Below are positions 33,042 to 42,818 of a stretch of 64,000 nt of DNA, in pieces; position 1 is the stretch's first letter; every line of letters begins with the position of its first letter. Origin of the DNA: UBA6522 sp965262365. Its GTDB lineage: Bacteria > Pseudomonadota > Gammaproteobacteria > Steroidobacterales > Rariloculaceae. Where the stretch lies: contig OZ253541.1 of assembly GCA_965262365.1 (NCBI GenBank), positions 3,224,001 to 3,288,000 of the forward strand, read 5' to 3'. A program made the translations under genes and the position numbers. The notes under the pieces are model-generated. The model searched no databases. It saw nothing but the letters and a program-made list of their open reading frames with translations, and was not told the origin of the DNA.

Positions 33042-34396
33042 GGCGCCATCGTCCGCATCGTCGCTACCGGGTAATAGGCACCGTCGTCGCCGAGCGCGGT
33101 CATGAAGACCTCGTCGGAGCCCTGGTTATCGCCATCGCCGTAGTGAAGTTCGAAGCCGTCGATGTCCAGCGTCTCGTTGGTGCGGAGGCTGTCGAGAAAG
33201 CAATCCCGGCTGAGTTCAACACCGCACCTCTGAAGCCCCTCGATGGCGAGGCGACCGGCCAGGTAACCCTCCAGGGAGACGAATCCGGGAACGGCATTGG
33301 AGGCGTAGGTGGAAAGCGCGTTGAGATAGGACGCCACCACGGGCAGCGACTCGTTGGTCGGAAACGGCACCACCTGGGTCACCACCACATCCGCGCCCGA
33401 TTCGCCCAGCGCCTGCGCCAGGGCGTTGCTGCCGACGAAGGAAACGGTCAGGAACACCGCGTCCATGCCGGTGTGCTGCGCCCAGGTGATCAGCGTCGAC
33501 ACCGGCTGATACGCCCCGATCATGATCACCGCCTGCGGATCGCCCTGGCGCAAATCCAGCAGGGCCGTCTTTACCGCGGCGGTATTGCGCGGATACAGGC
33601 CGATCGCCACAGGCTCCATGCCCCGCCGTTCCAGCGCCAGGCGAACTCCCTGATAACCGTCGCGGCCGAACGAATCGTCCTGGTACATGACCGCGATGCG
33701 ATCGATGCCCAGATCGCCGGTCAGACGGGCGACCATTTCCTCGGTCTCCTGCTGGTACGAGGCCCGCAGGTTGACGATGTTGTCCCAGGAGGGATCGCGC
33801 AGAAACGCGGCACCGGTGAACGGGGCGATGTAGGGCACGGCAGCCTCGGCGGCGACCGGCGTGGCAGAGCGCGATGTCGGCGTACCCACGGCACCGATCA
33901 ATGCGAAGACCTGCTCTTCCTCGATCAGTTGAAGCGTATTCACGACCGCGGCTTCGGGTTCGTACGCATCGTCAAGCGACACCAGCTCGAGCATTCGGCC
34001 GTGGATGCCGCCGCGATCGTTGGCTTCCTGAAAGGCTGCCTGAATACCGCGCTGCATGCCCAGGCCGAGTTCCTGGGCGGGACCGCTGAAAGCCGCCGAT
34101 TGCCCGAACAGCACGCGATCGACGTTAATGCCGGGGATTGCTTCTGCTGCCGCGGCAGGCTGGGGCGCGGAGACCCCCGATTCGAGTGCCGGGTCCGCGG
34201 GGGCGGCAGTCTCGTCCCCGGATTCGGGTGCGCACGAAACGGCGCCCAGCAACACGGCGGCAAGAACCGGCCCGTGGCAAAAGTTCCACATCCCGCCGAA
34301 ACCGGCGAGGCGCCTGGCCGATTTTATGAATTCCACCCCACGGGCGTCGAGGCGCCGGATCCAAATTCGTCGGAACGATCGGCTCATTTCGCTCAA
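33038..34396 (-). CDS. Branched-chain-amino-acid-type periplasmic binding lipoprotein in a signalling operon
   Basis: This protein of about 452 residues has a lipobox (LLGAVSC) before CAPESGDET, then a Leu/Ile/Val-binding-protein fold: VDRVLFGQSAAFSGPAQELG, QAAFQEANDRGGIHGR, VFALIGAVGTPTSRSATPVA and AVMYQDDSFGRDGYQGVRLA. No ABC permease or ATPase is nearby; instead it is translationally coupled (ATGA) to a large sensor kinase. That context implies a receptor rather than an importer. TTG 34396 has AGGTGA at good spacing; ATG 34387 or 34291 are alternatives, and the last gives a more usual signal length. Confidence 0.88.
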   Translation of the reverse strand: MSEMSRSFRRIWIRRLDARGVEFIKSARRLAGFGGMWNFCHGPVLAAVLLGAVSCAPESGDETAAPADPALESGVSAPQPAAAAEAIPGINVDRVLFGQSAAFSGPAQELGLGMQRGIQAAFQEANDRGGIHGRMLELVSLDDAYEPEAAVVNTLQLIEEEQVFALIGAVGTPTSRSATPVAAEAAVPYIAPFTGAAFLRDPSWDNIVNLRASYQQETEEMVARLTGDLGIDRIAVMYQDDSFGRDGYQGVRLALERRGMEPVAIGLYPRNTAAVKTALLDLRQGDPQAVIMIGAYQPVSTLITWAQHTGMDAVFLTVSFVGSNALAQALGESGADVVVTQVVPFPTNESLPVVASYLNALSTYASNAVPGFVSLEGYLAGRLAIEGLQRCGVELSRDCFLDSLRTNETLDIDGFELHYGDGDNQGSDEVFMTALGDDGAYYPVATMRTMAP

Positions 34397-34426
34397 CGGA
34401 TCACCTCGTTTTGGAATCTGCTGCGC

Positions 34427-35602
34427 TCAGGTACCGTTGCCTCCGCGTCGCAGCACCAAACAGGTTATGTCGTCGGATTGGGGCGTGTCCTGGGCAAACT
34501 TGTGCACTTGGTCGAATATGGTCGTATTGGCGCCTTCGGAACTGCTGGGAGGAGCGCCCGCAAACACTTCGCGCAAGTCATCGAGGCCATATTGCTCACC
34601 TTCGGCGTTCATCGCCTCGGTGACGCCATCGGTATACAGAATGACCGTGTCGCCCGCTTCGAGCGTGACGGTCTTCTGGTTGTAGGTGAGCCCGGGCAAC
34701 ACCCCCAGCGCGATACCCCTGGTCAGCGGCAGCAACGTGGAACTGCCGTCCGCGTGGATGACGAGGGGGCTGTCGTGCCCGCCGTTCGAATAGGTAAACT
34801 TCCTCGTCTCCGGATCGTAGACAGCGTATAGAACGGTGACGAACATCTCCGCATCGTTGTCCTCGCAGAGTTGGTCGTTGACCTCGTGCAGCACGTCGCC
34901 GGGTTCGTTGCCGCCGATCGCGGTACCCTTCAGGAGCGTTCGCGTGGACATCATGAACAGTGCCGCCGGAACGCCCTTGTCCGAAACGTCCGCGATCGCA
35001 AGGCCTATCCGATCGTACTCGAGACGCAAAACGTCGAAGAAGTCCCCTCCCACGTTGCGGGCGGCCACCATGTGTCCGAAGACCTCGTAGTCGTCACTGG
35101 AGGGAAACGTGGTAGGAAGGATGGATTGCTGAATCTTGGTGGCGACATCGAGCTCGTTTTGCAACGTGATCAGCTTGTCGCGGGAAGCAATGGCCTCACG
35201 CCATTCGGCCAGATTCTTGAGCGTTCGGTCGATGGTGACACGCAGGTCGTCGAAGTCGATCGGCTTGGTGACAAAGTCGAACGCACCGCGGTTCATGGCG
35301 GTGCGGATATTCTTCATGTCGCCGTAGGCGGAAATGATAACGGAACGCAGGTTTGGGGCCACCTTGGCGATCTGCGACAACAGTGCGAGGCCATCCATTC
35401 GCGGCATGTTGATGTCGGACAGCACCATGTCGATGGTGGGATCCTGTTCCAGTACCTCAAGCGCTTCCAGGCCGTTATGGGCAAAGACAAACTGGTAGCG
35501 GCGCTTGCGAATGTCCCGGCGCATGCGTTGCAGCATGAGCGGTTCAAGATCCGGTTCATCGTCCACTACGAGGATCTTGGGTGTCTGTGACATGAATTCC
35601 AT
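34427..35602 (-). CDS. Response regulator with SpoIIE/PP2C-type serine phosphatase output
   Basis: This 391-residue protein has a receiver domain at 8-130: ILVVDDEPDLE, the phosphoacceptor Asp63 in LSDINMPRMDG, and FDFVTKPIDFDDLR. A coiled coil (LITLQNELDVATKIQQSILP) leads to a PP2C phosphatase domain with VGGDFFDVLRLEYDRIGLAI, ADVSDKGVPAALFM and ILYTDGVTEAMNAEGEQYG. The metal-binding Asp residues are present. Such proteins dephosphorylate anti-sigma-factor antagonists (RsbV-like) in a partner switch. No RsbV/RsbW gene is beside it. First gene of the three-gene operon, 30 bp before the binding lipoprotein. Confidence 0.92.
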   Translation of the reverse strand: MEFMSQTPKILVVDDEPDLEPLMLQRMRRDIRKRRYQFVFAHNGLEALEVLEQDPTIDMVLSDINMPRMDGLALLSQIAKVAPNLRSVIISAYGDMKNIRTAMNRGAFDFVTKPIDFDDLRVTIDRTLKNLAEWREAIASRDKLITLQNELDVATKIQQSILPTTFPSSDDYEVFGHMVAARNVGGDFFDVLRLEYDRIGLAIADVSDKGVPAALFMMSTRTLLKGTAIGGNEPGDVLHEVNDQLCEDNDAEMFVTVLYAVYDPETRKFTYSNGGHDSPLVIHADGSSTLLPLTRGIALGVLPGLTYNQKTVTLEAGDTVILYTDGVTEAMNAEGEQYGLDDLREVFAGAPPSSSEGANTTIFDQVHKFAQDTPQSDDITCLVLRRGGNGT

Positions 35603-35902
35603 TCATGAAGTCCTGCGTAGGCGTAGCTTTGACTGGTGCTCCAGGGTACGAAGCGTGAATCTTCCCTGATCGTGTGCGACCGGACATAGAGCATAGTGGA
35701 TGAAGCCGCCGCGCGTCTATTTCAGGCCCACCGGTGCTTGCGGCCACCGCGCGACCGCTTCAAACTTGCTCGCGCCCGAAGTGGCGTCCGCAATCGCTCT
35801 CGGGCATTGTTCCGCTCTACAACTTGAAGTTGTTCCCGACTCGTTTCTTGCTGACGCCCATCTTAACCGGTGGCGTCCGGATAACGCACAATTTAAGTCG
35901 AC
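35603..35902. other. Divergent intergenic region
   Basis: Holds the promoters of the signalling operon (reverse) and the penicillin-acylase-family gene (forward). No open frame with known family, hairpin or repeat was seen. Confidence 0.4.
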
Positions 35903-38287
35903 ATGTCGAAACGATTGACGCTGATCCTGGGCCTGACGGCGCTGATACTCGCCTCCGGATCGATTGCCCTGTACCGGGCCGCCACCGGCAGCCTGCCGAT
36001 GCTGGATGGCGAAGTTCAAGTGGCTGGCCTTGCGGGCAAAGTGACCATCGAACGCGATCGCTACGGCGTGCCGACCATTCGCGGCAGCAACCGGGTTGAC
36101 GTCGCCCGGGCCACCGGATTTGTCCACGGCCAGGATCGTTTTTTTCAGATGGCCCTGCTGCGGCGCTCCACGGCGGGCGAGTTGGCGGAACTGTTCGGTG
36201 CGGCTGCGGCGGATTTTGACCGGCGCCGTCGTCTCCACAGACTGCGCTCGCTGGCCCGTTCGGTCATCGATCGGGCCGCTCCCGGCGAACGGGCCCTGCT
36301 CGAAGCATATACGGATGGCGTGAACTCCGGCCTCAAGGCGCTTTCGGTTGTGCCGTTCGAATACCTGATCCTTCGCGTCGAGCCCGAGCCGTGGCAGCCC
36401 GAGGACATCGTCCTCGGCAACCTGGCGATGTTCTTCGAACTGACCGACTACGACGCCAGCCGGGAGTCCGGCTACGCCGAGCTTCTCGATGGCATCCCGG
36501 AGTTGCTTGGGCAGTTCGTCTTCGCGCCCGGCAACCGCTGGGACGCGCCGCTGGTGGGAGGTGCCTGGGCGGTGCCGCCGGTTCCCGGGCCGGACGTATG
36601 CGACCTGGGTGGAACGGTACCTGAGGGTAGCCGCCTGGGGCCGCAACCGGAATTTCAATTCGACCTCCCGGTGGCGGGCAGCAACTCCTGGGCTGTTGCC
36701 GGCTACCGAGCCGAAGCCGGCCGGGCCATCCTCGCCAACGACATGCACCTGGGGCTGAACGTGCCCAACACCTGGTACCGGGCTCGACTCATCGTGACCG
36801 GGGAGGGCCCGGACAGCCCTCCGGAACTGGACGCCACGGGCGTCACTCTTCCCGGCACACCGCTTGTCGTTGCCGGCAGCAACGGGTCCATCGCCTGGGG
36901 ATTTACCAACAGCCGCGGGGACTGGTCAGACCTGGTGCTGATCGAAACGGATCCGGCCAACCCCGACGCCTACCTGACGCCCGAAGGATACGTACCGTTC
37001 GACGAATACGAGGAAATCATCGAAATCAAGGGCGGCGAGCCCGAAGTGGTCACGTTTCGCTGGACGCGTTGGGGTCCGGTGGTCGGAACGGATCATCGCG
37101 GGCGATTGCAGGCGCTGCGCTGGCTGGCCCACATGCCTGAAGCCGTCGACCTCAGGATCTCCGAGATCGAGACGATCACCAGCGTACCTGAAGCGATTGC
37201 GTTGGCTCCGGGCGTAGGCATCCCGCCGCAGAACTTCGTGGTGGCCGACGCGCAGGGCTCGGTCGCCTGGACCATCATGGGCCGGATTCCCCGGCGTGTC
37301 GGCTACGACTCCTCGCTTCCGGCGTCCTGGGCTGACGGGAGCACGGGCTGGCACGGCTGGCTCACCCCGGACGAGTATCCGAGAATCGTCGATCCCGAAT
37401 CCGGATTGATCTGGTCCGCCAACAACCGAATCGTCGAGGGCGACGTGCTGCCCCACCTCGGAGCGAACGGCTACTGGTTGGGAGCGCGCGGGCAACAGAT
37501 CCGGGATGCCCTGGCAGCCTTGGAGCGGCCGGGAATCGAGGACATGCTCCCCATCCAACTCGATGATCGGGCGCTGCTGCTGCAGGAGTGGCGAGACGTG
37601 TTGCTGAAGGCGTTGACCGACAACACCGCGACCGCATATCCATGGCGAGACGAACTGAGAGATATCCTCGAACGATGGGATGGCCGCGCCGGGATCGATT
37701 CGGTCAGCTATCGCATCGTCCGCGAGTTACGGCGCCAGGTGGTTGAAGTCATGCTACGCGGAATCCTCGCCGGCTGCGGCGATTTCGCTGAACCCATTCT
37801 CCTCGCGGCGACCAATCAGGTTGAAGGCCCGATCTGGCAATTGATCACGGAACAGCCCGGCCACTTGCTGCCGCCGCCGCATACGTCCTGGAACGGGCTA
37901 TTGTTGAGCGCCGCCGATTCCGCCGTCGCCACTTGCGGCACCGGCCCATTGTCCGAGTGCACCTGGGGCAAAGCCAACCAGGTGGACATCCGGCATCCGC
38001 TGGCCGATGTCCTCGGGATTCTCCGGCCGTGGCTGACAATCCGCAGCGGACCGCTCCCCGGCGGCGACCATATGCCCCGAATTCAGTTACCCGACTACGG
38101 TGCATCGGAACGGTTCGCGGTGGCGCCGGGTGACGAAGCCAACGGCTACTTTCACATGCCCGGTGGTCAGAGCGGGCATCCGCTGTCTCCGTTTTTCTCC
38201 GCCGGCCACGATGCCTGGGCGCAGGGTGAGCCGCTGCCGTTCCTGCCGGGACCGGGGATACACACCCTGACACTGGTGCCGCAGTAG
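35903..38287 (+). CDS. Penicillin acylase family (Ntn-hydrolase) exported amidase
   Basis: This 794-residue protein has an N-terminal anchor or signal (LILGLTALILASGSIALYR). The family A-chain motifs are VTIERDRYGVPTIRG and ATGFVHGQDRFFQM, followed by a spacer and the autocatalytic site PVAGSNSWAVAG, where Ser260 becomes the N-terminal nucleophile after cleavage. Later blocks LANDMHLGLNVPNTWYRARL and GVTLPGTPLVVAGSNGSIAW match the B chain. Members hydrolyse beta-lactam side chains, acyl-homoserine lactones or cyclic lipopeptides; the substrate is not determined. Acyl-homoserine-lactone quenching is a common role in related bacteria. Confidence 0.9.
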   Translation: MSKRLTLILGLTALILASGSIALYRAATGSLPMLDGEVQVAGLAGKVTIERDRYGVPTIRGSNRVDVARATGFVHGQDRFFQMALLRRSTAGELAELFGAAAADFDRRRRLHRLRSLARSVIDRAAPGERALLEAYTDGVNSGLKALSVVPFEYLILRVEPEPWQPEDIVLGNLAMFFELTDYDASRESGYAELLDGIPELLGQFVFAPGNRWDAPLVGGAWAVPPVPGPDVCDLGGTVPEGSRLGPQPEFQFDLPVAGSNSWAVAGYRAEAGRAILANDMHLGLNVPNTWYRARLIVTGEGPDSPPELDATGVTLPGTPLVVAGSNGSIAWGFTNSRGDWSDLVLIETDPANPDAYLTPEGYVPFDEYEEIIEIKGGEPEVVTFRWTRWGPVVGTDHRGRLQALRWLAHMPEAVDLRISEIETITSVPEAIALAPGVGIPPQNFVVADAQGSVAWTIMGRIPRRVGYDSSLPASWADGSTGWHGWLTPDEYPRIVDPESGLIWSANNRIVEGDVLPHLGANGYWLGARGQQIRDALAALERPGIEDMLPIQLDDRALLLQEWRDVLLKALTDNTATAYPWRDELRDILERWDGRAGIDSVSYRIVRELRRQVVEVMLRGILAGCGDFAEPILLAATNQVEGPIWQLITEQPGHLLPPPHTSWNGLLLSAADSAVATCGTGPLSECTWGKANQVDIRHPLADVLGILRPWLTIRSGPLPGGDHMPRIQLPDYGASERFAVAPGDEANGYFHMPGGQSGHPLSPFFSAGHDAWAQGEPLPFLPGPGIHTLTLVPQ

Positions 38288-38351
38288 CACCACCCGACGC
38301 CTGTTCCGGAGTAGCATCCGAATGAGATCTTCCGCTTAGCCACTTCTCGCC

Positions 38352-39458
38352 ATGAACGACCCCATCAGCGAGTTCCTGTCAGCCGCCGTCGATGCCGGCG
38401 CCATGCCGGGTGCGGTGGTCATCGCCGGGTCGGGTGACGCCGTTCTTCTGGAGCGCGCCGTGGGGCGTCTGAGCTACGCGGCCGACGCCGACCCGGTAAC
38501 GAACGATACGGTTTACGATCTCGCTTCCCTCACCAAGGTCATTGTCACCACGCCGCTCGTCATGCGGCTTTACGAGACCGGGCGCCTCGATCTCGACGCA
38601 CCTGTCAGGACCTGCCTTCCCGAGTTCGCCGGCGGCGCAAAGGATCGCGTCACCATCGCGGATCTGCTGGCCCACTGCGGCGGCCTGCTTTGGTGGACCG
38701 ATCTGTATCGGCAGGCGCAGGATCAACCGGACGCAGAGGTCGCGCGCTTTTACCTCAAGCGGATTTGCGAGCTGCCTCTGGACTACGAACCTCGCGCTCG
38801 CACGGTCTACTCGGATCTGGGATTCATCTTGCTGGGAGCCGTGCTGGAACGCCTGACCAGCACCTCCCTGGATCGACTCGCGGCGGACGAAATCTTTTCG
38901 CCCATGGGTATGCACGATATCCAATTCAATCCCCCGACAGCGCTCCGAGACCGAATTGCACCCACCGAGGACGATCCGGACCGGGGCGGCGTCCTGCGCG
39001 GGCAGGTGCATGACGAGAACGCCTACCGGCTTGGCGGCGTGGCTCCCCACGCGGGTTTGTTCGCAACCGCGCGTAGCCTGGTGCCGTTTGCACAAATGTG
39101 GCTCGCAGGAGGCACGGCGGGCGGGCGCCGCGTATTCGACAGCGACACGGTGCGCCGCTTCAGCCGCCGCGCCCACCTGGTGACGGACAGCAGCCGGACG
39201 CTGGGTTGGGATACGCCGGCGCCCGGCAGTTCCTGTGGCCGTCGATGCTCCCCGGCTTCCTTCGGGCATACGGGCTTTACCGGAACCTCTCTCTGGATCG
39301 ACCCCGCACAGGATCTGTTCGTCGTTCTGCTGACCAACCGGGTCCACCCGACTCGGGACAACGCCAGGCTGGCGGAGCTGCGACCTTCGTTCCATGACCT
39401 GTTGATCGACGCACTGACCTCGGAATTGCGACCCTCCTCCCGGAGCCGTGGCCCGTAA
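38352..39458 (+). CDS. Serine hydrolase of the beta-lactamase/EstB family
   Basis: This 368-residue protein has the class C-like catalytic Ser-Lys in DLASLTKVIVTT (SxxK, Ser59/Lys62), the Tyr motif in TVYSDLGFILLGAV (YSD in place of YxN) and the third motif GHTGFTGTSLWIDP. No signal peptide is seen, so the enzyme is probably cytoplasmic. EstB-type esterases and peptidases share this fold. It follows the penicillin-acylase-family gene by 64 bp and may be co-transcribed. Activity on beta-lactams is not implied. Confidence 0.88.
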   Translation: MNDPISEFLSAAVDAGAMPGAVVIAGSGDAVLLERAVGRLSYAADADPVTNDTVYDLASLTKVIVTTPLVMRLYETGRLDLDAPVRTCLPEFAGGAKDRVTIADLLAHCGGLLWWTDLYRQAQDQPDAEVARFYLKRICELPLDYEPRARTVYSDLGFILLGAVLERLTSTSLDRLAADEIFSPMGMHDIQFNPPTALRDRIAPTEDDPDRGGVLRGQVHDENAYRLGGVAPHAGLFATARSLVPFAQMWLAGGTAGGRRVFDSDTVRRFSRRAHLVTDSSRTLGWDTPAPGSSCGRRCSPASFGHTGFTGTSLWIDPAQDLFVVLLTNRVHPTRDNARLAELRPSFHDLLIDALTSELRPSSRSRGP

Positions 39459-39632
39459 GTCCCTGGCGTTTCAGCCCGCAGCGTAAGTCCCGCGGCACTT
39501 TACCGCCGAGGCTGGACCTTTACTCGGCTCTGCCCAGCCGAGGCATCTGCGGACCGAATGGGGCATGCAAACTGGTTTTTTGCTGGCCGGTCGGGCACGA
39601 TATTTCGATTACCCGCAAGACACCGTCTTCCG

Positions 39633-41303
39633 ATGTCACCTGCAAACGGTTGGATAGCAACACGCGCTGGCTTTCTCGCATGTGTTGCCAGCGTGCTCAT
39701 CGCAAGCTGCGGCGGCGGGTCATCCGGACCCGGCACCCCACCGGGACCGCCCCCACCACCTCCTCCTCCGCCCTTGTCCATGGCCGAGGCCTTCCAGTTA
39801 CTCAATCAGGCGACCTTCGGCGCCACCGAAACCAATGCCCGGGTGCTGATCGACCTCGGAGTGGAGGACTGGATCGAGCAGCAGATCGCACAACCCGCGT
39901 CGCTCCAATTGCCCTACCTGCAGTCATTGCCGGAACCGGACCGTGCGCCTCAACTCCAGCCCGAGCGGGTCGATAGCTGGTACCGCAACGTGATCGACGG
40001 GCCGGATCAGCTTCGCCAGCGGGTCGCCTTTGCGCTGTCGCAGATCATGGTGGTTTCGGAAGTGGGCGCCCTGAGGCAAATGCCATACGCCCTGGCGGAC
40101 TACTACGACGTGCTGACGGAAAACGCCTTCGGCAATTTCCGTGACTTGCTGGAGGAGGTGACGCTGCACCCGGCCATGGGCGTCTACCTGAGCATGCTCG
40201 GCAATCAGAAGCCGGACACGGAACGCAATATCAGTCCGGACGAGAACTACGCCCGGGAGTTGATGCAGCTCTTTACGATCGGGTTGGTCGAACTGAACGG
40301 GGACGGCACGGTGCGAACCGACGCCCAGGGCGAGGAAATCCCCACCTACGATCAGAACATCATCGAGGGTTTCGCTCACGTATTCACCGGGTGGAACTAT
40401 GCGGGCGGCGACAACTTCAATCGGGCGCGCCGCACCAATACGTCCCAGACATTGCCCATGGACCAGTACGCGGCCTACCACGCCACGGGAACCAAGCAAC
40501 TATTGAGCGGAGTGCAGCTACCAGCCGGCCAGCCCGGACGCCAGGATCTGGAGGACGCGCTTGACAATCTTTTCGCCCATTCCAACGTCGGACCGTTCAT
40601 CGCCATCCGGCTGATCCAGCGCCTGGTCACCAGCAACCCTTCCCCGGAGTACGTTGAGCGCGTCGCGTCAACCTTCAACGATAACGGCAGTGGCGTGCGT
40701 GGAGACCTCGAGGCCGTGGTCAAGGCGATCCTGATGGACGAGGCGGCGCGCTCTGCCGCCACGGCCCCGAGTCGCGGCAAACTCAAGGAACCCCTGCTTC
40801 GCCTGACGCAGTTCTGGCGGGCGTACGACGCACAGTCGGCGGATGGAAGCTTCGTTTTCAATCCCGCAACCATCAACGTCTTCGCACAGGGGCCGCTACA
40901 GTCACCTTCGGTATTCAACTTTTTCAGCCCCTTTTACGCACCGCCCGGCGAGATTGGCGACGCCGGCCTGACGGCGCCGGAGTTGCAGATCGCCACCGAG
41001 TACCAGAACACGTTGATTACCAACTATTTCTATCAGCAGGCGTTCCGCCGCCACTCCGAGCGTGCCAATCTCAGGAGCGACCAGGTGTACATCGACATCT
41101 CCGAAGAGTTGGCGCTGGCAGCGGATGCGGATGCCCTGATAGAACGTGTTGCCGACAAGCTGCTGGCAGGAGAGATTTCGCCGACGCTGCGCACGCAAGC
41201 CAGGGCTATGGTGGAAACGCGGGAGGCGGACAGCGCGGTCGCGCGGGTTGCCGAGGCCATCTACCTGGTCGTCTCCTCCCCGGAATTTGCGCGGCAACAT
41301 TGA
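39633..41303 (+). CDS. DUF1800 family lipoprotein
   Basis: Starting at ATG 39633, the 556-residue protein has a lipobox (VASVLIASC, Cys26), a GGG and poly-proline tract (residues about 27-46) and then the DUF1800 start AEAFQLLNQATFGATETNAR. Later hallmark segments are DENYARELMQLFTIGLVELN, FAHVFTGWNYAGGD and VFNFFSPFYAPPGEIGDAGL. It pairs with the DUF1501 gene 16 bp downstream, the usual companion; the two families are found with exported, often Tat-secreted proteins of unclear biochemical function. In this window they sit with a cyclophilin and a diheme cytochrome. A longer start at 39558 would miss the lipobox at the right position. Confidence 0.92.
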   Translation: MSPANGWIATRAGFLACVASVLIASCGGGSSGPGTPPGPPPPPPPPPLSMAEAFQLLNQATFGATETNARVLIDLGVEDWIEQQIAQPASLQLPYLQSLPEPDRAPQLQPERVDSWYRNVIDGPDQLRQRVAFALSQIMVVSEVGALRQMPYALADYYDVLTENAFGNFRDLLEEVTLHPAMGVYLSMLGNQKPDTERNISPDENYARELMQLFTIGLVELNGDGTVRTDAQGEEIPTYDQNIIEGFAHVFTGWNYAGGDNFNRARRTNTSQTLPMDQYAAYHATGTKQLLSGVQLPAGQPGRQDLEDALDNLFAHSNVGPFIAIRLIQRLVTSNPSPEYVERVASTFNDNGSGVRGDLEAVVKAILMDEAARSAATAPSRGKLKEPLLRLTQFWRAYDAQSADGSFVFNPATINVFAQGPLQSPSVFNFFSPFYAPPGEIGDAGLTAPELQIATEYQNTLITNYFYQQAFRRHSERANLRSDQVYIDISEELALAADADALIERVADKLLAGEISPTLRTQARAMVETREADSAVARVAEAIYLVVSSPEFARQH

Positions 41304-41319
41304 GGTTCAGGAGCCGGCC

Positions 41320-42669
41320 ATGACCCGAGTGAATCGTCGCGAATTTCTCCAGGCAACAGGCGCCGGAATGGTGGCAGCGGCATCGCCGCTGACCGGACTC
41401 ACCCAGATGGTCGCGCCGGCGGGCTCGTTCTCCGACTATCGCGCCCTGATCTGCGTATTCCTGTTCGGCGGCAATGACTCTTTCAACATGCTCGTGCCGA
41501 GAAGCGACGCCGAATACAACGTCTACTTGCGGTCGCGGCAGAATCTCGCTCTGAACAGGGCCGATCTGCTGCCGATCACGCCGCTGACCCAGGATGGGTC
41601 CCAATATGGATTGCATCCGAACATGGGGGCGATTCAGACACTGTTCGACAGCGCGCGGGTTGCGCTCATCGCCAACGTCGGACCGCTCATCGAACCCACC
41701 ACCAAGGAACAGTACGAGAACGGGACCGTGGCGCTGCCGCCGCGGCTGTTCTCGCACAACGACCAGCAGGCTCAGTGGCAATCTCTCAGAGGCCGTGCGC
41801 CGGGCAAGACCGGCTGGGCCGGCCGCGTGGGCGACCTGCTGCGGCAGCACGTCAGCGATCAGCAACTGGCCACCAACGTGTCGCTCGCCGGCAACCAGCT
41901 ATTTCAGGCGGCCGACGAGACGGTCGCCTATACCATGGGCCGTAACGGTCCCTTGCCCTTCCAGGGGATGGGGGACGCCGTAAGGGCCAGACGGCGGCGC
42001 GACGCCTTCCGGCAGGTGCTCGGCGACGAATACGACTCCATGTACGAGCGTGCCTACCGCGATATCCAGCAGCGAGCTGTCGAGACGGTAGACCGCGTGA
42101 CCGCAGCGCTCGACAATGCGCAACCCCTCTCCACCGCCATGCCGACTTCAGGCCTGGGACAGCAGTTGCGTACCGTGGCGCAATTGATCAGCGTGCGCGA
42201 GCAATTGCAGATGCAGCGGCAGATTTTCTTCGTCTCCACCGGGGGATTCGACTCCCACGACGACCAGCTTGCAAGGCAACCGCCGCTACTCACGGACATC
42301 AGTGAATCGATTAGCGCATTCTATCGAGCGACGGTGGAATTGGGCGTGTCAAGCAGTGTGACCACCTTTACGCAATCCGACTTCGGGCGCACGCTCACCT
42401 CCAATGGCGACGGTACCGATCACGGCTGGGGCGGCGTCCAACTGGTGGCGGGCGATGCCGTGCGCGGGCGCGAGCTGTACGGTCGTTACCCCCGGCTCGA
42501 GATCGGCGGTCCCGACGACGTGCGCCGCGGACGGCTGATTCCCAGCGTTTCGGCGGACCAGTACGCGGCAACGCTTGCCAGGTGGATAGGGGTTCCCGAC
42601 GCGGACCTCGGACATGTCGCTCCGCACCTGGACAATTTCACGCAGCGCGACCTGGGCTTCCTGATCTAG
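41320..42669 (+). CDS. DUF1501 family Tat-exported protein
   Basis: This 449-residue protein begins MTRVNRREFLQATGAGMVAA, a twin-arginine signal. The DUF1501 core, which belongs to the alkaline-phosphatase-like superfamily, shows RALICVFLFGGNDSFNMLVP, IFFVSTGGFDSHDDQLAR and SDFGRTLTSNGDGTDHGWGG. The His and Asp residues of FDSHDDQ and DGTDHGWGG are likely metal ligands. It immediately follows the DUF1800 gene, as is usual. The start at 41320 is fixed by the Tat motif. Confidence 0.93.
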   Translation: MTRVNRREFLQATGAGMVAAASPLTGLTQMVAPAGSFSDYRALICVFLFGGNDSFNMLVPRSDAEYNVYLRSRQNLALNRADLLPITPLTQDGSQYGLHPNMGAIQTLFDSARVALIANVGPLIEPTTKEQYENGTVALPPRLFSHNDQQAQWQSLRGRAPGKTGWAGRVGDLLRQHVSDQQLATNVSLAGNQLFQAADETVAYTMGRNGPLPFQGMGDAVRARRRRDAFRQVLGDEYDSMYERAYRDIQQRAVETVDRVTAALDNAQPLSTAMPTSGLGQQLRTVAQLISVREQLQMQRQIFFVSTGGFDSHDDQLARQPPLLTDISESISAFYRATVELGVSSSVTTFTQSDFGRTLTSNGDGTDHGWGGVQLVAGDAVRGRELYGRYPRLEIGGPDDVRRGRLIPSVSADQYAATLARWIGVPDADLGHVAPHLDNFTQRDLGFLI

Positions 42670-42818
42670 CCCCAACTGTTTTGGATCGGCTTGCCCCGGC
42701 GGTGGTTTCCCCCGGGGAGCCGGGCATGATTGATCCTTGCGCAAGCCCGGACTTGCGTGCATACACCTTGGCCGCGCCGGTTGACAGCCCTGGTGGCAAG
42801 CCCTATATGTAGCCGTCC

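Noticed and set aside
33143..34831. Long plus-strand open frame opposite the binding lipoprotein
   Set aside because: Same reason: a shadow of a real gene with all motifs on the other strand.
38352..39458. True beta-lactamase
   Set aside because: No signal peptide, a YSD motif in place of YxN and closer resemblance to EstB-type serine hydrolases.
42670..42818. Possible terminator (CGCAAG/CTTGCG) between DUF1501 and cyclophilin genes
   Set aside because: Stem of only six pairs and no run of T.
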